Below are positions 24,774 through 38,188 of a DNA stretch of 64,000 nucleotides, in pieces. How positions within the stretch are numbered: the stretch's first letter is position 1; each line of letters begins with the position of its first letter. The stretch lies in assembly GCA_948567375.1 (NCBI GenBank), contig OX419761.1, positions 188,501 to 252,500 on the forward strand, read 5' to 3'. The notes below the pieces were generated by a model. It made no database searches. It had not been told where the DNA came from and saw nothing but the letters and a program-made list of their open reading frames with translations. Position numbers and translations under genes: made by a program. This DNA comes from Lunularia cruciata (Eukaryota > Streptophyta > Marchantiopsida > Lunulariales > Lunulariaceae).

Positions 24774-25443
24774 TGTCGTGCATATATACATCGCTACACA
24801 ACATACATTACTATCAACATCATACACTATAGAAGCATAACTCACACATAAGTCATACATAGACTCTAAAGTGCCACAATAATCAAATTGTTTACCACTC
24901 TCAACTCAACTCAACTCAACTCAGATCAATTCTTGATCTATCACTCTATAAACTACCAACTACTGGGCATTGATTACAGTCAAGCCACACCCACTCCAGC
25001 ATAAAGAATCCAAGTGATGCTTGCCGGCCTTTGTCCACCATAGCCAAGAACTCAAAGGCTCAACATCAAAGAAGTGAGCTCTCTGGAGCTGCACTTCAAA
25101 ATTATACCCCTTGGACTTGAGCTAGGTGTGAACCCAAATGGTCCCATTGATGGCACACTTGACAATGCAAATAGTGCAAAGTGATAGTGGGCCCCATTGT
25201 GAAGTCAGTACCCCAAACACAAAATCTGACCGTCAGAAAGTAGTCTCTAAGAAACTACCAAAGTTACTCTAACTAGTATCACTAGAACTCTAGTGTCCAA
25301 GCAATCTAGATGCGATACTACAAATGGCGTGATAGCTATTGTGCGTATATACATCACTACACAACATACATTGCTGTCAACATCATACACTATAGAAGCA
25401 TAACTCACACATAAGTCATACATAGACTCTAAAGTGCCACAAT
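24774..25443 (-). repeat. MT-2 3' terminal repeats B2-A2-B1
   Basis: Two 107-bp B units (24774-24880 and 25337-25443) flank an A unit (24881-25334), separated from B1 by two bases. The junction palindrome of MT-3 is mutated here (GATAGCTATT). Immediately inside lies a G-run on the minus strand (AGGGGGCG), a polypurine candidate. Confidence 0.85.
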
Positions 25444-25679
25444 CGCCCCCTAGTTGGCGGTTAGGTCCCTCTAACTCTAGATAGCCATCTATTCTAAGTA
25501 TATGGTATACCCTATAATGGGCAAAGATCAAGAGGCCGAGTGCTATGGAGCTCCATTGTTAGTCACCTATCTGCAATCAATACCATATAAAGAATGAACT
25601 AGCTATAGGTCAAATACATCTAGGACATAACCACTATTCTTGAGGAACCACTCTGAAGAGAGAAGTCATACATGCCATA

Positions 25680-26830
25680 TGCTATCCTCTCGAATAGCTA
25701 TCACACACTAACATAGTAGCAGCTCCACCAGAAGAGCCACATAACATACACCTCAAGCCTGCACGTACAAGTGCCAAGCTTGGATCCATAGTACCATCAA
25801 TGTTTGGGAGGTGGCACGGTGCACAATTGCGCACATAATCCTTCCACACAACACCATCACGTCCTTCTAACATAGGACTCCAAATGGCAAAACTTCACGC
25901 ACTCTCAACATAGTGCGGCCTGTCAAAACATCAAGTGTTGTCGGTGCTATCTGCTGTAGATATACATAGTCTCCTGGATTAAATCAACAAATCGAGGGTC
26001 TATAACCTCCTCCTCAAATGGTAGCATAGCGTAAAGTATCTCTATGTTGAGCAATCAAAAAGTTCTCAAAGACCATCAACATCACTCTCCAAAAGATCTC
26101 TACCTATTGAGAACATGCACTTATCCATACATTGGGGTCATCCAAGTCCAAACCTATAGTAGCATCTTGACAAATGGCTGCAGGTAAATGTGGATCTTAT
26201 CCATAGAGTAGAAAGTACAGAAAGAAGGATGCTAAGGAGGCTTGCCAGCTGAATTGATAGCCCATGGCCAACCAAGGTAATTGGAGATCCAAATCTCCCA
26301 AGTGGCCTCTCCGCAAACTATACTTTTGCAATCCTTTCTTCACTGTCTTAACCACTCTCTTTGCTAAGCCATCTGCCTCAGGGTGATCTTGGGATATAGT
26401 ATGATGATCAATGAAAGCCTTGTCACCCAAGACCTAAAACTCCCCCAAGAACTCTGTACCCTGATCAGTCAAAACCTCAACTAGTGCTCCAAAATGACTA
26501 AGAGCTTGATCCAAGAACAAGTAAGTTGTCCCTCCACTAGACTTGTCAGGAAGTGCCACCAACTCAATCCATTTGGAGAAGTGCTCCACCATCACCAAAA
26601 CATACCGATGATGTCTCACAATCAGCGGTAAAGGTCCAGCAAAGTCCAAACTCCGATGGTAACCCAATCCCATGATAGGTAATGGGTGTAATTGTGGCGT
26701 AGGAGCATTGAATGATGCTCTAACTTAGTCACAAACCACACATTTGGCAACAAACTGTTGTACCTTGGTCTGCATACCCTACCACCAATAATGACTCTAA
26801 AGTAAGCTATATGTCCGCTTGACTCCAAAA
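25680..26830 (-). pseudogene. MT-2 integrase with PHD-like tail, broken
   Basis: It aligns with MT-3 integrase. The first catalytic Asp is in SLDFAGPLPL and the second in LTDQGTEFLG; the Glu block is present as EADGLAKRVV, with Lys replacing the Glu. The C-terminal PHD-like segment keeps CMLC and VCDSY, with Tyr at the fourth zinc position as in MT-3. A stop then falls where MT-3 reads GWHMAC. Stops lie at about 26433 and elsewhere. Confidence 0.75.
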
Positions 26831-28717
26831 TGTCCTAGCTCCTCATGAGCATGACAAACCAACTGTGGTCTCTGAGATGGAAGTGGTACTACTCGCACTC
26901 TACCATCCTCCCATATACGCAAAAGGTGTGTGCCCTCCAATCTGAACCGTTTGGCTTGCTGAAGAACACGATCTCTCTCCTTGGCCCCAATTGTGCCACC
27001 CATAACACCAATGCAAAGATAGTCCATCACTAAGACATCATCATGAATGTCTTGCTGAACTGTTCCAATATCTTCACTCTTTGGATTTGTGACCTCAATA
27101 ACTCCTCCTGTATGGGATGAGAGAGATACCACCAAAGCCTCAAAAAATATACATAGAATGGTAGATGCATGCCAACCTAGCACCATCTCCTCCTTTGTCT
27201 CACCATGCCAACATGCTTTGGTCTGATCCTGCTGGTTGGGACATGGGTTTTTACTCAACCCATCTACATCACGGTTCACCACTCCAGATCTGTGAACAAC
27301 TGTGAAATCATACTCATGTAAAATTAGAGCCCATCATGCAAGCTTCCTTGAAAGCTTGTCGGACTCCATCAACCACTTCAGTGGCTGATGATCATTGATG
27401 AGAGTAAAGGGTTACCAAATAGGTAACATCAAAAATGTGCTACTGCCCAAATTGCTGCCAAGCACTCTCCCTCATATGAACTATACTTTGCCTCTGCTGA
27501 ATTGTTGGAGCAACTAGCATAGGCCACCACAAACTCCTTCCCCTCATCATCATGCTGGGTGAGCACCGCTGCAAGCTCCAACATACTCCAATCAGTATGA
27601 ACCTGAAATGGTCATCCTTGATTGGTCTCCTCAAAATAGGAGCAGATGTCAACCTCTTCTTGAGCTTTACAAAAGCTCTCTCTTGCTCATCTCCCCAACA
27701 CCACTCTTGTGTTAGCTCGGTCAGCTTTGTCAAGGCCTTGGCAATGGCACTTAATCCTCTGACATAGCGGCAATAGAAGTTTGCCAACCCAAGGAATGCT
27801 TGCACTCTGCTCACATCCATAGGCCAAGAAATATGTGCAATAGCCTCTACCTTGGTCTGCTAAACACCAAGTCCTTCAAGGTAGATAGTGTGACCCAAAT
27901 ACTCAACCTTCTTGAGGAAGAACCTACACTTCCCAAGATGTAATTTGAGTCCATGAGATCTCAACCTCTCAAACACCTCCAACAATTGTCTCTCATGCTC
28001 CTCCATAGTAGTGCTATAGACCAAAATATCATCAATATAGCACCAAGCAAAATCTAATCCAACTAGGATCCTATCCATGACCCTCTAGAACTCAGCAAGA
28101 GCGTTCTTTAACCCAAACGGTAAGAACCTCCATTGATATAACACATCCTTGCCGTGAGGATCAATAGCCCAAAATGTTGTCTTGGACTTATCCTCCTTCT
28201 TGATTGGCAATAGATGATATCCTACTCAAAGATCCAAAGTACTGAAGACCTTTGCAGGCCCAATCACATCAAAAATCTCCTCTGGTGTAGGCATGGCATA
28301 CCAATCAGCCCTAGTCTATCGGTTGATAGGATAGTAATCTCCACACATCTGCCTATCTGTGTAGTTGCCATGCAATCCTTCTTGGATGGCATCATTGTTG
28401 CTGATGCATACTCTCCATGTGAAATCTCTACCAAACCAACCTCAAAAAGGTCACTACTCCGGCTCTAAATCAACGTCCTCTCCATCTCCCTATATTGATA
28501 AGGACGTCAGAAAACTAGTGTATTGCTAGTCAGCTCAATCCATATACTAGGTCCCTTCAAAGCACCCAAATCCTTCATATTGAAGGCAAAACAACTCGTG
28601 TGGCTCCTCAAGAACCTTCAAACCGTCCGTCTTTCCTCTCCAGTAAGCTTGGGTCCAAGCTTGCTCCCAAGTATTCTCTGTAACTATAGTAGGAGTGGAA
28701 GACGTACTGACTGGGTG
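26831..28717 (-). pseudogene. MT-2 reverse transcriptase and RNase H, broken
   Basis: RT pieces at 28468-27860 include the CYIDDILVYS active site and FFLKKVEYLGHTI. The connection and RNase H pieces at 27820-26797 keep FLGLANFYCRYVRG. The frame begins after the UAG at 28718-28720 shared with MT-3 and MT-1. Several stops and frameshifts are present. Confidence 0.8.
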
Positions 28718-30411
28718 CTACACTAGGCCCTTGGGAGCAACAGTATCATGCTCCTGATCACTAGAGGTCCCAACCTCTGTGTGAAAAACTCCCTCCACTT
28801 TGACTGCAAGCTCCACACGTCCTCTAGCTGCATCCCATGTGGACCAAGGGTGTAATCCAAGTATCCCACGCTCACTTGGATGGAATCCAAGTAGACCACT
28901 CTTCCTAGTAGCTACTGGATGTGTCCCAAGAATACCATGTCCACTCGGTCCATCACCCCCAGCATATGCCTGAATTGTCTTGATAGGCACAAGACTCATA
29001 AGTGTCCAAGTAGTGATGCCTATCAAGCGCATCCTACGCTGCTCTGCCAAGCCAAGGCTCATAATCCAGGTCAAATAGTTTAGGTCCATAGCCTGACCTA
29101 ACACTTGATGCCTGGATGCCTCTAACACTACTAGAATAATGGTAATACCGGTGCAAAAACCCATCACCTGCTCTCTCTCATCAGCGTTGGGCTCCACCAA
29201 CTACTATAACTGTGAGTCCCAAACAAGTCCAGGTCCTCCTTCTCAAAAAGCATGAGAGCCTCGGAAACTCATGAGTGTGGGAAATGCGGCTCTAGGCTGT
29301 CCAACTAAATTCACCACTACTATAGGTGGCCTATCAGCCACTACCATTGTCAGAGACTGACGCCCAACATCCAAGATATCATCAACAAGGATGTAGTCAA
29401 GTCGTTGAATCCCATCATAAGCACACTGTAAAACCTCTCTGGGTAAGAGGTTTGTCCACCAAAGACAAAGATGATGAGCCCGTGATCCCACTCTAGCTGC
29501 ATCTAACCATATAGCAAGTACTATCTAAGAATGGACCTATTGTGTACTCACCACCACTCTGGTGCAAGAATCACCCATCAAAGGCACATTCTCCAAAAGG
29601 TAAGCTGAAGAAACAGACTGATGAACCAAGAGATGAGGTACTATCCGTAACATCTCCCAAAACACACCAGAATGAGGATCTTGAAGACCCAAACCACAGC
29701 CCGCACATGTATGTCCCTAACATGGCCATCCAGAAATCACCAAGTGAATAGGCCAATGTCTCTCTAGGTCATGTGTTCCTAGTAAGGAAATGTTTGCTGG
29801 TACGGCCTTCTGGTAACCTCTGGCTGCTAACATTGGTAATAACTCCGGATACCAATAGGCCAAGTGTGCCACATGATGTAGAGAGACTCACCTAGCAGTC
29901 TCATCTCTCTCTACATACACCGGTGCCCCGGACTAGTTGCGGTGTTACATGCGGCTCCACTCCAAGCCTACTGCACCAACTGGTTTGCATGTAATTGCAA
30001 TGCCTCCTCAAAACTCCACAATGGACCATCCAAGGTGGATGGAACAATCCCACTTGTACTCCAAATCCGAGTGATCTCCTCTAGTACTGGAGTATCCTCT
30101 GTATGAGTGTTCCTCTCCAACAAGTCACCAGGCCAAGTAACTGCACCACTGAAAGCTAAAACTGATGTTGCCATGGTCCCGGACTATAATGAGCCAAGAC
30201 TGCTACTATTGAAGCATACTGGTAGGCGACATACCCGTCCTTCACCAGACTGCCAACCTGGTCTATAGGAGGCTGTCTCCTCCCAATAGTCAATGTTGAA
30301 ACCCATGGGATATAACACTACTCCCCCAACTAGCACATCATATGACTTAGCTATCATCGCAATAGCTTGAGCTCTCACAACCGAGCTATCAGTTGGATGA
30401 CCAGGCTGAAC
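28718..30411 (-). pseudogene. MT-2 methyltransferase, motif I deleted
   Basis: The segment before the catalytic core (30378-29968) aligns with MT-3, and the later motifs are recognisable: ENVP near 29590, AHHLCLWWTNLL near 29470 in place of the motif VIII arginines, PNADEREQVMGF near 29190 for motif IX, and HQVLGQAMDLN near 29100 for motif X. About 170 bases that include motif I are missing near 29920-29950. In their place is a 27-30 bp piece (29919-29948) that is the inverted complement of part of this region in MT-3 (42801-42826). The enzyme cannot bind SAM in this state. Confidence 0.75.
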
Positions 30412-32657
30412 CTAGACAACAAGCTCCCCATGTGTGATGTACTATGTCAAACCACCACCTAGAGATGTCTGGATCTGAAATGAACACCTCTCCACATCGA
30501 TCTTTTGTAACTCCAAACTGACCACTGCCGCCTTTCCTAACATAAAGGGCGTGCACCAGAGTCTAACAAGACTCTCTATGGTGTATAGGCATTCCTTGAA
30601 GGTCCCACCAAATGGAAAATCCCCCTCTGGTTATCTAATAGGACAACACCAGGTGTAAACCACACTCTCTCAAAGGTTGGTCTAGCTGGCAACTCCTCTA
30701 GTCTAATCGCTGATGCCTACCATAAACCATTGGTTGCTGAACGGATCTCATGCTCCTCAACCAAGTCAGCTCCACTACCAACCACCTCTACTCTAGTAGC
30801 AGGAACCACATCATCTCTACTCTCACAAAGTATGACAGCCAATCAGAACATTGAAGCTGGGTCAACTCCCAATGTAAACATGTCACTGGCCAAAAACAAA
30901 GGACGCCGCATAATCATATGAGCCGCCCCCAACATCATGTGACATGTAGACTCAATCGGCATAGTAGCAGGTGGCTAACTAGCAAGTAGTCCATCATGCA
31001 CTCCATCACCACCAACCACACCTGCTCTAGGAGGTCTAGGAACCATGGATTTCATTTGCAATGCCTTAGATAGCATGAAAGACTGGGGAAGTCTGACATG
31101 TCTCCCAACCTCTCCTCTCTGTGGATCCAACTCCACTGATGTTCCTCTAGGCTATCGAGCACATACTGCACTCCTAGTCCTTGTTGCAGATGCATCCACC
31201 TGTGCTGCTCCGCACATGAAATCCAAAGCATCTCTATCACCAACATAGGAGGTGGAAGCCTTAACACCCAAATCTGATCTCCTCTAAGCAATGGCCATAC
31301 TAGCCAATCTCTGCCCCAATTGCTCAATCCGAGTAGCCATAGCTATATCAAAAGTAAGGGCATGTATTGCACCCCTACTAGGTGTAGATCTTCTACCACC
31401 ACCTCTACCACCTTGTCCTCCATGAACTAGAGCTCCTCTACTACCTGCCATAACAGCCCTACCACTCCGTAACTCCGGGTGTAGGTCAGAACATTGGTCA
31501 CTAGTGTGACCAAATCTGTGGCAATGCTCACACTGCCTATGTGCTGGCTATGATGCACCTGAGGTATTAGTTTCACTGCCATGAGTACACTCTCTCCGAT
31601 GGTGAGGTCCACCACAAGTCCAACAAGCAACACCACTACTCATTGGCTGCTATTGACCCAAAAATGAAGGTAAGGGTCTAACTCCACTAGGCCCTCCACT
31701 AGCTCCATAGGATCTAGGCTGCCCACCCTATCCTCAAAAACCAACTGGGCGTGGTGTACTTTGCTGCACTCTAGAAGAAGTCATAGCCGTGGATGAGGGC
31801 TCCCTACCAAATCCAAATGTCACCACCCTCTCCTCTACCATGTTGAGCTCAATACGCTCAACCAAACCAAAGACCATTGCCAAAGTGGGCAAAGTAGCCT
31901 ATAACAACATAGCATCATGAACTCTATGTCGTAACTCCTTGTCTAGTATTCTATACCAAAACTGGACTGCTTGGGCCTCAGTAACTCTTTGAGTGAAATT
32001 GATCAACCGCCTCATGCAAGTAAATGCCTTGCATAGGCTCTCTCCAGCCTTCCACTAGTACTCTTGCAAGCTCCTCAGCTTGTCAATCCGCACTCCTTGG
32101 TAGTTCTGCCTCAAACATAGGAAGAACTCCACCATGGGGTTAAACCCAAGTATCACACCACCTCCTGTAGCAGTACCTCCACTTGTAGTAGCACTACCTC
32201 CAGCTAGTGCACCTCCACTAGCTCCACCAACACTACTCGGGCTAGAACTCGTAGGTACAACCAATCTACTCTTGGCCACCAAACCTGAAGTGATCAAGAC
32301 ATAGTTTGGAGACCAATATTGTCTCCATAACTTGATCTCCTCCTAATGAGCTCTCCTGAACTCATGGTAGTCATCTATCGGCGGACCCTCCAGATTCTGA
32401 AACAACCCCTTCCATGCCATGAAGGGTGTAAACAAAGTTGGGTTCCGCATTTGCTGTAGATCACAACAACTATCAAACTCTTGGATGAAGTCATCCAACT
32501 CAATGGTACCCATTGTACCAAAGTAATACCTAGGGCCTTTGGAGGCCCCATAAATCTTGTCCATGTCCCACAACAATGGTGTGGACACACCAAGTGCACT
32601 CTCAACTAAATCAGCTCCTGTGTCGAACTCCAACTCAGAGTCAATCTCCTTCCTCAC
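30412..32657 (-). pseudogene. MT-2 gag-protease, broken
   Basis: It aligns with MT-3 gag-protease. The start region (32657-32343) is intact across the codon that is a stop in MT-3, reading WDMDKIYGA. The gag core, two knuckles near 31620-31480 and the protease follow, with several stops. The protease part ends at an amber codon (30412-30414), the same position as in MT-3. Confidence 0.75.
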
Positions 32658-34043
32658 TAAGACCTGAGATACAAGCTAATACTAAGTGTCACTCCAAGTA
32701 AACCACCACTGCGTACTGCATGGCTATCTCCTTTGGAATCCCCAAAGAACTTTGTCGTGACCAAGTAACCGCAATAGCAAACCAGAACCACCAATTGCAA
32801 CCGCAAGTACTCCACCAAGTGCCAACACCACCAAGTGCCAATACCAACTAAGCACCACCCACTAATATAACTCTAACCGAGATAACTACACTAGGGGAAA
32901 GGGAAACCTGTAACCTACCATCATAACATGCACTCTCATGATCTATAGGTTATCACTTCTTGCCTCACCAGAGAGAAACAAAGGTAGTCTGACTGGTCAT
33001 CACTCCATCCTCACTACCAAGAGCACACTAGAGCACCAACGCTCAAAAGTCAGGGTACCTCACACAAACATGGTGCACAACCAAGAAGTAAAGAATAGAG
33101 GGGATCCAATCACAAGAAATATAAACGAAAACCTTCCATCTCATAAAACAACATGGAATTGACTCTGCCACCATTTGGCACTTGACATAAGAGCAGTTTG
33201 TATCTAAGTCCTAAGCTACCAAGATCACCAAGAATGAGATCAAACTGCCTCTCCTAGCCAAAGCTACATGTGTATAGATAACAATGGCATACTCACTAGG
33301 ACAACAAGTGAGGGTGGACCAGTTGGCTAGAGCACCAGTCTAGGAACAAGAGATCTAGGAGTCAAACCCTGTTGCGCACAATCTAGCAGGAAAGGAAAAT
33401 TTTGCCAACCAATGACCAAGATCTACTCTAAACTAGCTAGCCTCACGCCAGCAAGCTGGCTTGCTGGCCCCTCTAGGCCTTTGTAGCCTCTCATAGCCCA
33501 TAGCCCTATGCTTCCAAGCCTCTAAATGCCCAAATGAGGCCTTTCTTCTTGCCACTTAGAACCTCCTCCAAAATCAGGCCAAACAACAAAACTCCTCCAA
33601 ATCTGGCCAAAATTTGATGTAAAATCCAGCCAAAATCTAACGTAAACCCTAAAGTTGGTTGTTTGCCAAATCCCCTACTAACTTTCCACTCAAGCCAAAT
33701 TGAAAACATAGGTTTCTCCAAATCACAAATTCATGAGAATAGCTTCTCAACTCCACCTTCAATTTTACTTTTTGAGCCCAACTCACAACAAATTGGTCCT
33801 ACCTTCACCTCTTGAGCTCAAAATCACAATCATTGCTCAAAATTTGCTTCTTCTTTGCTCAAAAATTGGCTAGTGCTTCCGCACACCGTCTGCCTTACTG
33901 CCAAATCTGAATCAATCAAATGAGCTTCTGCACATTAGGGAAAAGATGAACTTGAATTGAGCTACCAACGATCACCGAGCTTGAAGATACCACCAACACT
34001 CAAAGTTCCTACACCCGATTTCCCCCTGACTTCACTTTTTTGA
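32658..34043 (-). other. MT-2 untranslated leader
   Basis: A gene-free leader of about 1.4 kb between A1 and gag, aligning with 45859-47081 of MT-3. Between 32780 and 32850 it carries short repeats of CCACCAAGTGCCA. Confidence 0.65.
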
Positions 34044-34505
34044 TGTAATCAGATTGTTTACTTGATTGTTTACTCAACTCAAATCAGGTGAGTTCTTGAT
34101 TTGTCACTCTATAAACTTCCAACATCTGGGCATTGATTACAGTCAAACCACACCACTCCAACTTAGAAAATCCAAGTGACGCTCACCGGCCTTTGTCCAC
34201 CATAGCCAGGAACTCAAAGGCTCAACATCAGAGAAGTGAGCTCTCTAGAGCTACACTTTGAAAGTATACTCCCTGGACTTGAGCTAGGTCTGAACCCTAA
34301 CGGTCATGCTGATGGCACAGTCGATGGTGCACACGGTGAAAACGGTGCAAAGTGACGGTGGGCCACACCGTGAAGTAAGTACCCCAAACACAAAATCTGA
34401 CCGTCAAAAAGTAGTCTTTGAGAAACTACCAAAGTAACTCTAACTACTATCACTAGAATTGTAGTGTCCGAGCAATCTAGATGCGACACTACAAATGGCA
34501 TGACA
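34044..34505 (-). repeat. MT-2 5' terminal repeat (A1)
   Basis: An A unit alone, starting TGTAATCAG on the + strand and ending CATGACA. No B unit follows it on the leader side, matching MT-1 and MT-3. Confidence 0.85.
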
Positions 34506-36545
34506 AGTAGGCAACCTAGCCTATCATCACAACACACACTCCTGGTCTATTAATCATCATTTCCAACATTACTAGGAGAAAAGAAACACCCCTAGAAAGA
34601 GGAAACCTAAGCACAATTCCTGCACACCAATCCAAACCCTTTGGGCATACAAACAAGCATGCAAGCACAAAGAAGATCCAATCACAAGAGCTCAACAACA
34701 ACTCCCAATGCTTTTTGTTGTAAATGGGCTTTAGAGCTTTCTTGCTTTGTCATCAAACTAATTTTAACTTGACTCCAAGCTTCCTCCACTATGTACTTTT
34801 GGTTTCAACCAATTTCTAATCCAAGTGTGGAATTCTATCTTTTTGAAGGGGAAAACTTTATGCAACTCATACAAATATAACTTTTTCTTTATGATTTGGA
34901 TGGGAGTGTTTTAGAATTCAATGAAAAGTCTATAAAATAAGCTTTCCAATTATACAAAATAAACCACAATCATACAACTATAGCTTCCTTGACAAGGTCT
35001 CAAACTTGGCCAAGTTTTTTGTAGGGTTTCATTTTAATTTTGAACTCTCTAATTGTGGGTTTGCTCTTGGGTCTTGGAAATTTCCACCAGTTTTCAAGAT
35101 AATAGATATATATAGTCCTCAAATCTACTTCAATAACCTAAAATCTTCAATTATGGACACAAAAATTGGAAGATTTTGGCATTTAGTAGTGATTGATTTT
35201 AGAAATGCTCCTCTTGAGCTTATAACAATATTTTTAGTGGAACTTATAACATATGTTCTCACTCTCATGGACCTTGAGCCAACCAAATTTTCCATACTAG
35301 CTATTTGTGCTCTTGTTTAAACCCTTGTGAAGTTTGATGGCTCAACAAAATCCCAATCCCTAGATATGGATCAATTCTTGAGTTGTGCTAACTTGTGAGC
35401 TCTATAGACCTAAGTATGCTTGATCCAAGACCTTGAATTCTATATTCAAGGAATTCATATGAAATCTTTGCATTGAGGTGCAAAATATAATAAAAAACAA
35501 TATTGGAGATTTTTATACAATGATTCAAACCACAACTTTAGGAGTGACTAAATTCTAAACTTGATCAGCATCTCATCTCCAACACCTCACTTCCCAAAGT
35601 TCCAACTTCAATTGATTAGATCTGATATGAAATTGATCTTAACCTAAAATTCTTATGCTTAGCACTATAAGAACTATGTTTTCTCTCCAAATGCATTGAC
35701 AAATTACAAAATGTCTCACAAAGGTCTCTTTATTGCCCATTTTGTGCTCATAAGCATGAATTCTAAACCCTAAACCAATTGATTTATCTCCCATAGAATC
35801 TATTCAAAATAATTTGTTTTCTATCTCCTAATTATAACATGTTAGCTCTTCCCTCCAACTGTGATGCCCTCTCCTCAAATGCCCTCCCATAACTCCTTCA
35901 ATTGTCAAAAACTCTAGACTTCTCTTCTTGGGACCCAATCACTTGCACTTTTTTGTCATTTAATCTCTTAACAACTCCACCTTGAAGCTCATGAGAAAAA
36001 TTAAGTTATCCATCTATAAGAGCACATAGATTGTCAAATCCTAGACCTATTCATAAGTAAGCACCAAGAAGACAACAAGTTGGGTTATGTATCACCCACT
36101 ATGTGATTGCTACCCTAAAATATACCAACATCTAGCCCCATATGCCATCATGATGTAGAATCTAAAGCCTAATGAGAAAATGATTTGGGATCATGAGCAT
36201 GATTTGAGTGACATATCATGAGCATGGGATATCTCCTACTAAAATGCTTCCTTTGATGCTCTAACACTCACAATCTACTACAACACTCACTCCCAAGTCC
36301 TCCTCCTACTTGAAACACCTCAAACAAAAACACACTACTCTCTCACAACTCTCCAACACCTATATACATAAGAGCCATCAAACGAGACAAGACCATTATC
36401 CATGTAGCCAATTGTATAAATGTATATAGATTGCTGACATGACAATAGATGAACCGTGGGATCCATCATACAACTTACTCCATCATTATAGAGATAAACC
36501 GCACTAGTTTACTTTTTCATGTGCTACACAAACCACAACATGCCA
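34506..36545. other. AT-rich remnant, no gene
   Basis: The first 200 bases resemble an MT leader in minus orientation. The rest (34700-36545) is AT-rich with no open frame carrying a known domain and no repeat partner I could see elsewhere in the window. It belongs to the block that split MT-1. Confidence 0.5.
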
Positions 36546-37193
36546 ACGGGCTCATCATCTTTGTCTTTTGGTTGATGAACCTCTTACCTAGAGAGGTTCT
36601 ATTGTGTGCTTATGATGGAATTTAGCAACTAGCACCTTATTATTGATGACATTTTGGATGTTGGGTGCTAGTCTCAAATGGTAGTAGTGGTTGATAGGTC
36701 ACTTATGGCAATGGTGAACCTTGTTGGACAACTCAAAGCCACTTTACCAACACTTATGAGTTTTCTAGGCTCCCATGCTTTTCAAGAGGGAGGTCTTGGA
36801 CTTCTTTGAGACTCATAATTATAGCAATTGGTGGAGTCAAATGCCAACGAGAGGGAGTGGGTGATAGGTTTCCATACCAATATTACTACTATTACAATAG
36901 TATTAGAGGTATCAAAGCATCAAGTGTTAAGTCAAGTTATGGGCCTAAGCGGTTTGACATAGATTGTGAGCCTTAGCTTGGCAAACTAGCATAAGATGTA
37001 CTTGATAGGCATCACCACTTGGACACTTGTAAGCTATGTACTACCAAGACAATTCAAGCACATGTAGAGTGTAATGGACCGAGTGGGTAGAGTATTCTTG
37101 GGGCATAGTTAATGGCTACTAGTGAGAGTGGTCTATTTGGTGAGCATGGTCTACTTGTTTTACACCCTTTGTCTACTTGGGATGTAGCTAGAG
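36546..37193 (+). pseudogene. MT-1 C-terminal half of methyltransferase
   Basis: It picks up exactly where 24610 stops. It aligns with 42335-41680 of MT-3: motif VIII region (GGGCTCATCATC), target-recognition region, motif IX near 36840 (SNANEREWVIGF-like) and motif X near 36915. The tail repeats near 37090-37165 follow. It is interrupted at 37193 by a solo LTR with 5-bp duplication TAGAG (37189-37193 and 47570-47574). Confidence 0.75.
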
Positions 37194-37633
37194 TGTAACA
37201 ATATGGAGTTTACCAACAAGTTAGTTGAGACTAATGAAGTAGCAAGTGGGCCAAATTAGCCAAGGATATTCTAGAAGCACCTAAGAAGCTACTTGGTACA
37301 TTCTAAATATTAGGTAATATGCATGCCAAGTGGTGACTTCTAGGAGGAAGCTTCTTGGCTAGCTTAACTCACATGCCAAGTAGATGGCTTCTAAGAGGAA
37401 GGTTTATGGAGACCTTCCCAATTAGCTTACTTGCATGCCAAGTAGATGGTTTCTAGAAGGAAGCTTCTTGAGAAGCTTCTCAATTAGCTTGGCTTGCACT
37501 CTAAGAAAGTGGCTACTAGGAAGCTTCTCAAGAGCCTTTTATATTCCCTATAAATAGCAAATCCCAAGCTCATGCTAGGCATTTGGAGTTTCTCTCATTC
37601 AAGAGTCTCAATGTGATCTTTCACTCTAATCTT

Positions 37634-37740
37634 TGTCGTGCGTATATACATCGCTACACAACATGCATCGCTGTCAACATCATACACTATAAAAGCAAAA
37701 CTCACACATAAGTCATACATAGACTCTAAAGTGCCACAAT
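37634..37740 (-). repeat. MT-3 outer B unit (B2)
   Basis: A 107-bp unit that differs from B1 (38191-38297) at a single base. It forms the 3' tip of the element and abuts the TCTT duplication. It contains TTTTATAG on the minus strand. Confidence 0.92.
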
Positions 37741-38188
37741 AATCAGATTGCTTAACACTTTCAACTCAACTCAACTCAGATCAGTACTTGATCTGTCACT
37801 CTATAAACTGCCAACAACTGGGCACTGATTACAGTCAAGCCACACCCACTCAAGCATAGAGAATCCAGGTGACGCTCGCCGGCCTCTGTCCACCATAGCC
37901 AGGAACTCGAAGGCTCAACATCAGAGAAGTGAGCTCTCTGGAGCTCACTTCAAAACTATACCCCCTGGACTCGAGCTAGCCCTGAAACCCTAACGGTCCC
38001 GCTGACGGCACACTCGACGGTGCAAATGGTGCAAAGTGATGGTGGGCCCCACCGTGAAGTCAGTACCCCAAACACAAAATCTAACCGTCGAAAAGTAGTC
38101 CCTGAGAAACTACTAGAATAACTCTAACTACCATCACTGGAACTCCAGTGTCCGAGCATCTAGATGTGGAACTACAAATGGCGTGACA
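37741..38188 (-). repeat. MT-3 3' A unit (A2)
   Basis: A 448-bp unit matching A1 (47085-47532) at about 97 percent by eye. It is flanked by B units on both sides, whereas A1 has none. Confidence 0.92.

Larger units (their letters stand above)
24774..34505 (-). mobile_element. MT-2: methyltransferase-bearing Ty3/gypsy element, decayed
   Basis: A 9.7-kb minus-strand copy of the MT family. Ends are TGTCGTGCG on the left and CATGACA on the right; flanking AGCG and AGTA may be a 4-bp duplication changed at CG. It shows the same end layout as MT-3: A1 at 34044-34505; B2, A2 and B1 at 24774-24880, 24881-25334 and 25337-25443. All modules are present, but stops break every frame and methyltransferase motif I is lost. 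Confidence 0.85.
24611..36545. mobile_element. 11.9-kb block splitting the MT-1 methyltransferase; contains MT-2
   Basis: MT-1 sequence that aligns to MT-3 without a gap at the codons around 42346-42330 is split here. The left half ends GGAATCATAG and the right half begins ACGGGCTC. MT-3 reads ...ATCACGGGCTC, so ATAG/ACGG at 24607-24610 and 36546-36549 is probably a decayed 4-bp duplication (CG changed to TA). The block starts TG and ends CA. It consists of about 160 bp, then MT-2, then about 2 kb of AT-rich DNA, part of which (34510-34700) resembles the MT leader in minus orientation. It may be an older, internally deleted MT relative. Confidence 0.55.
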
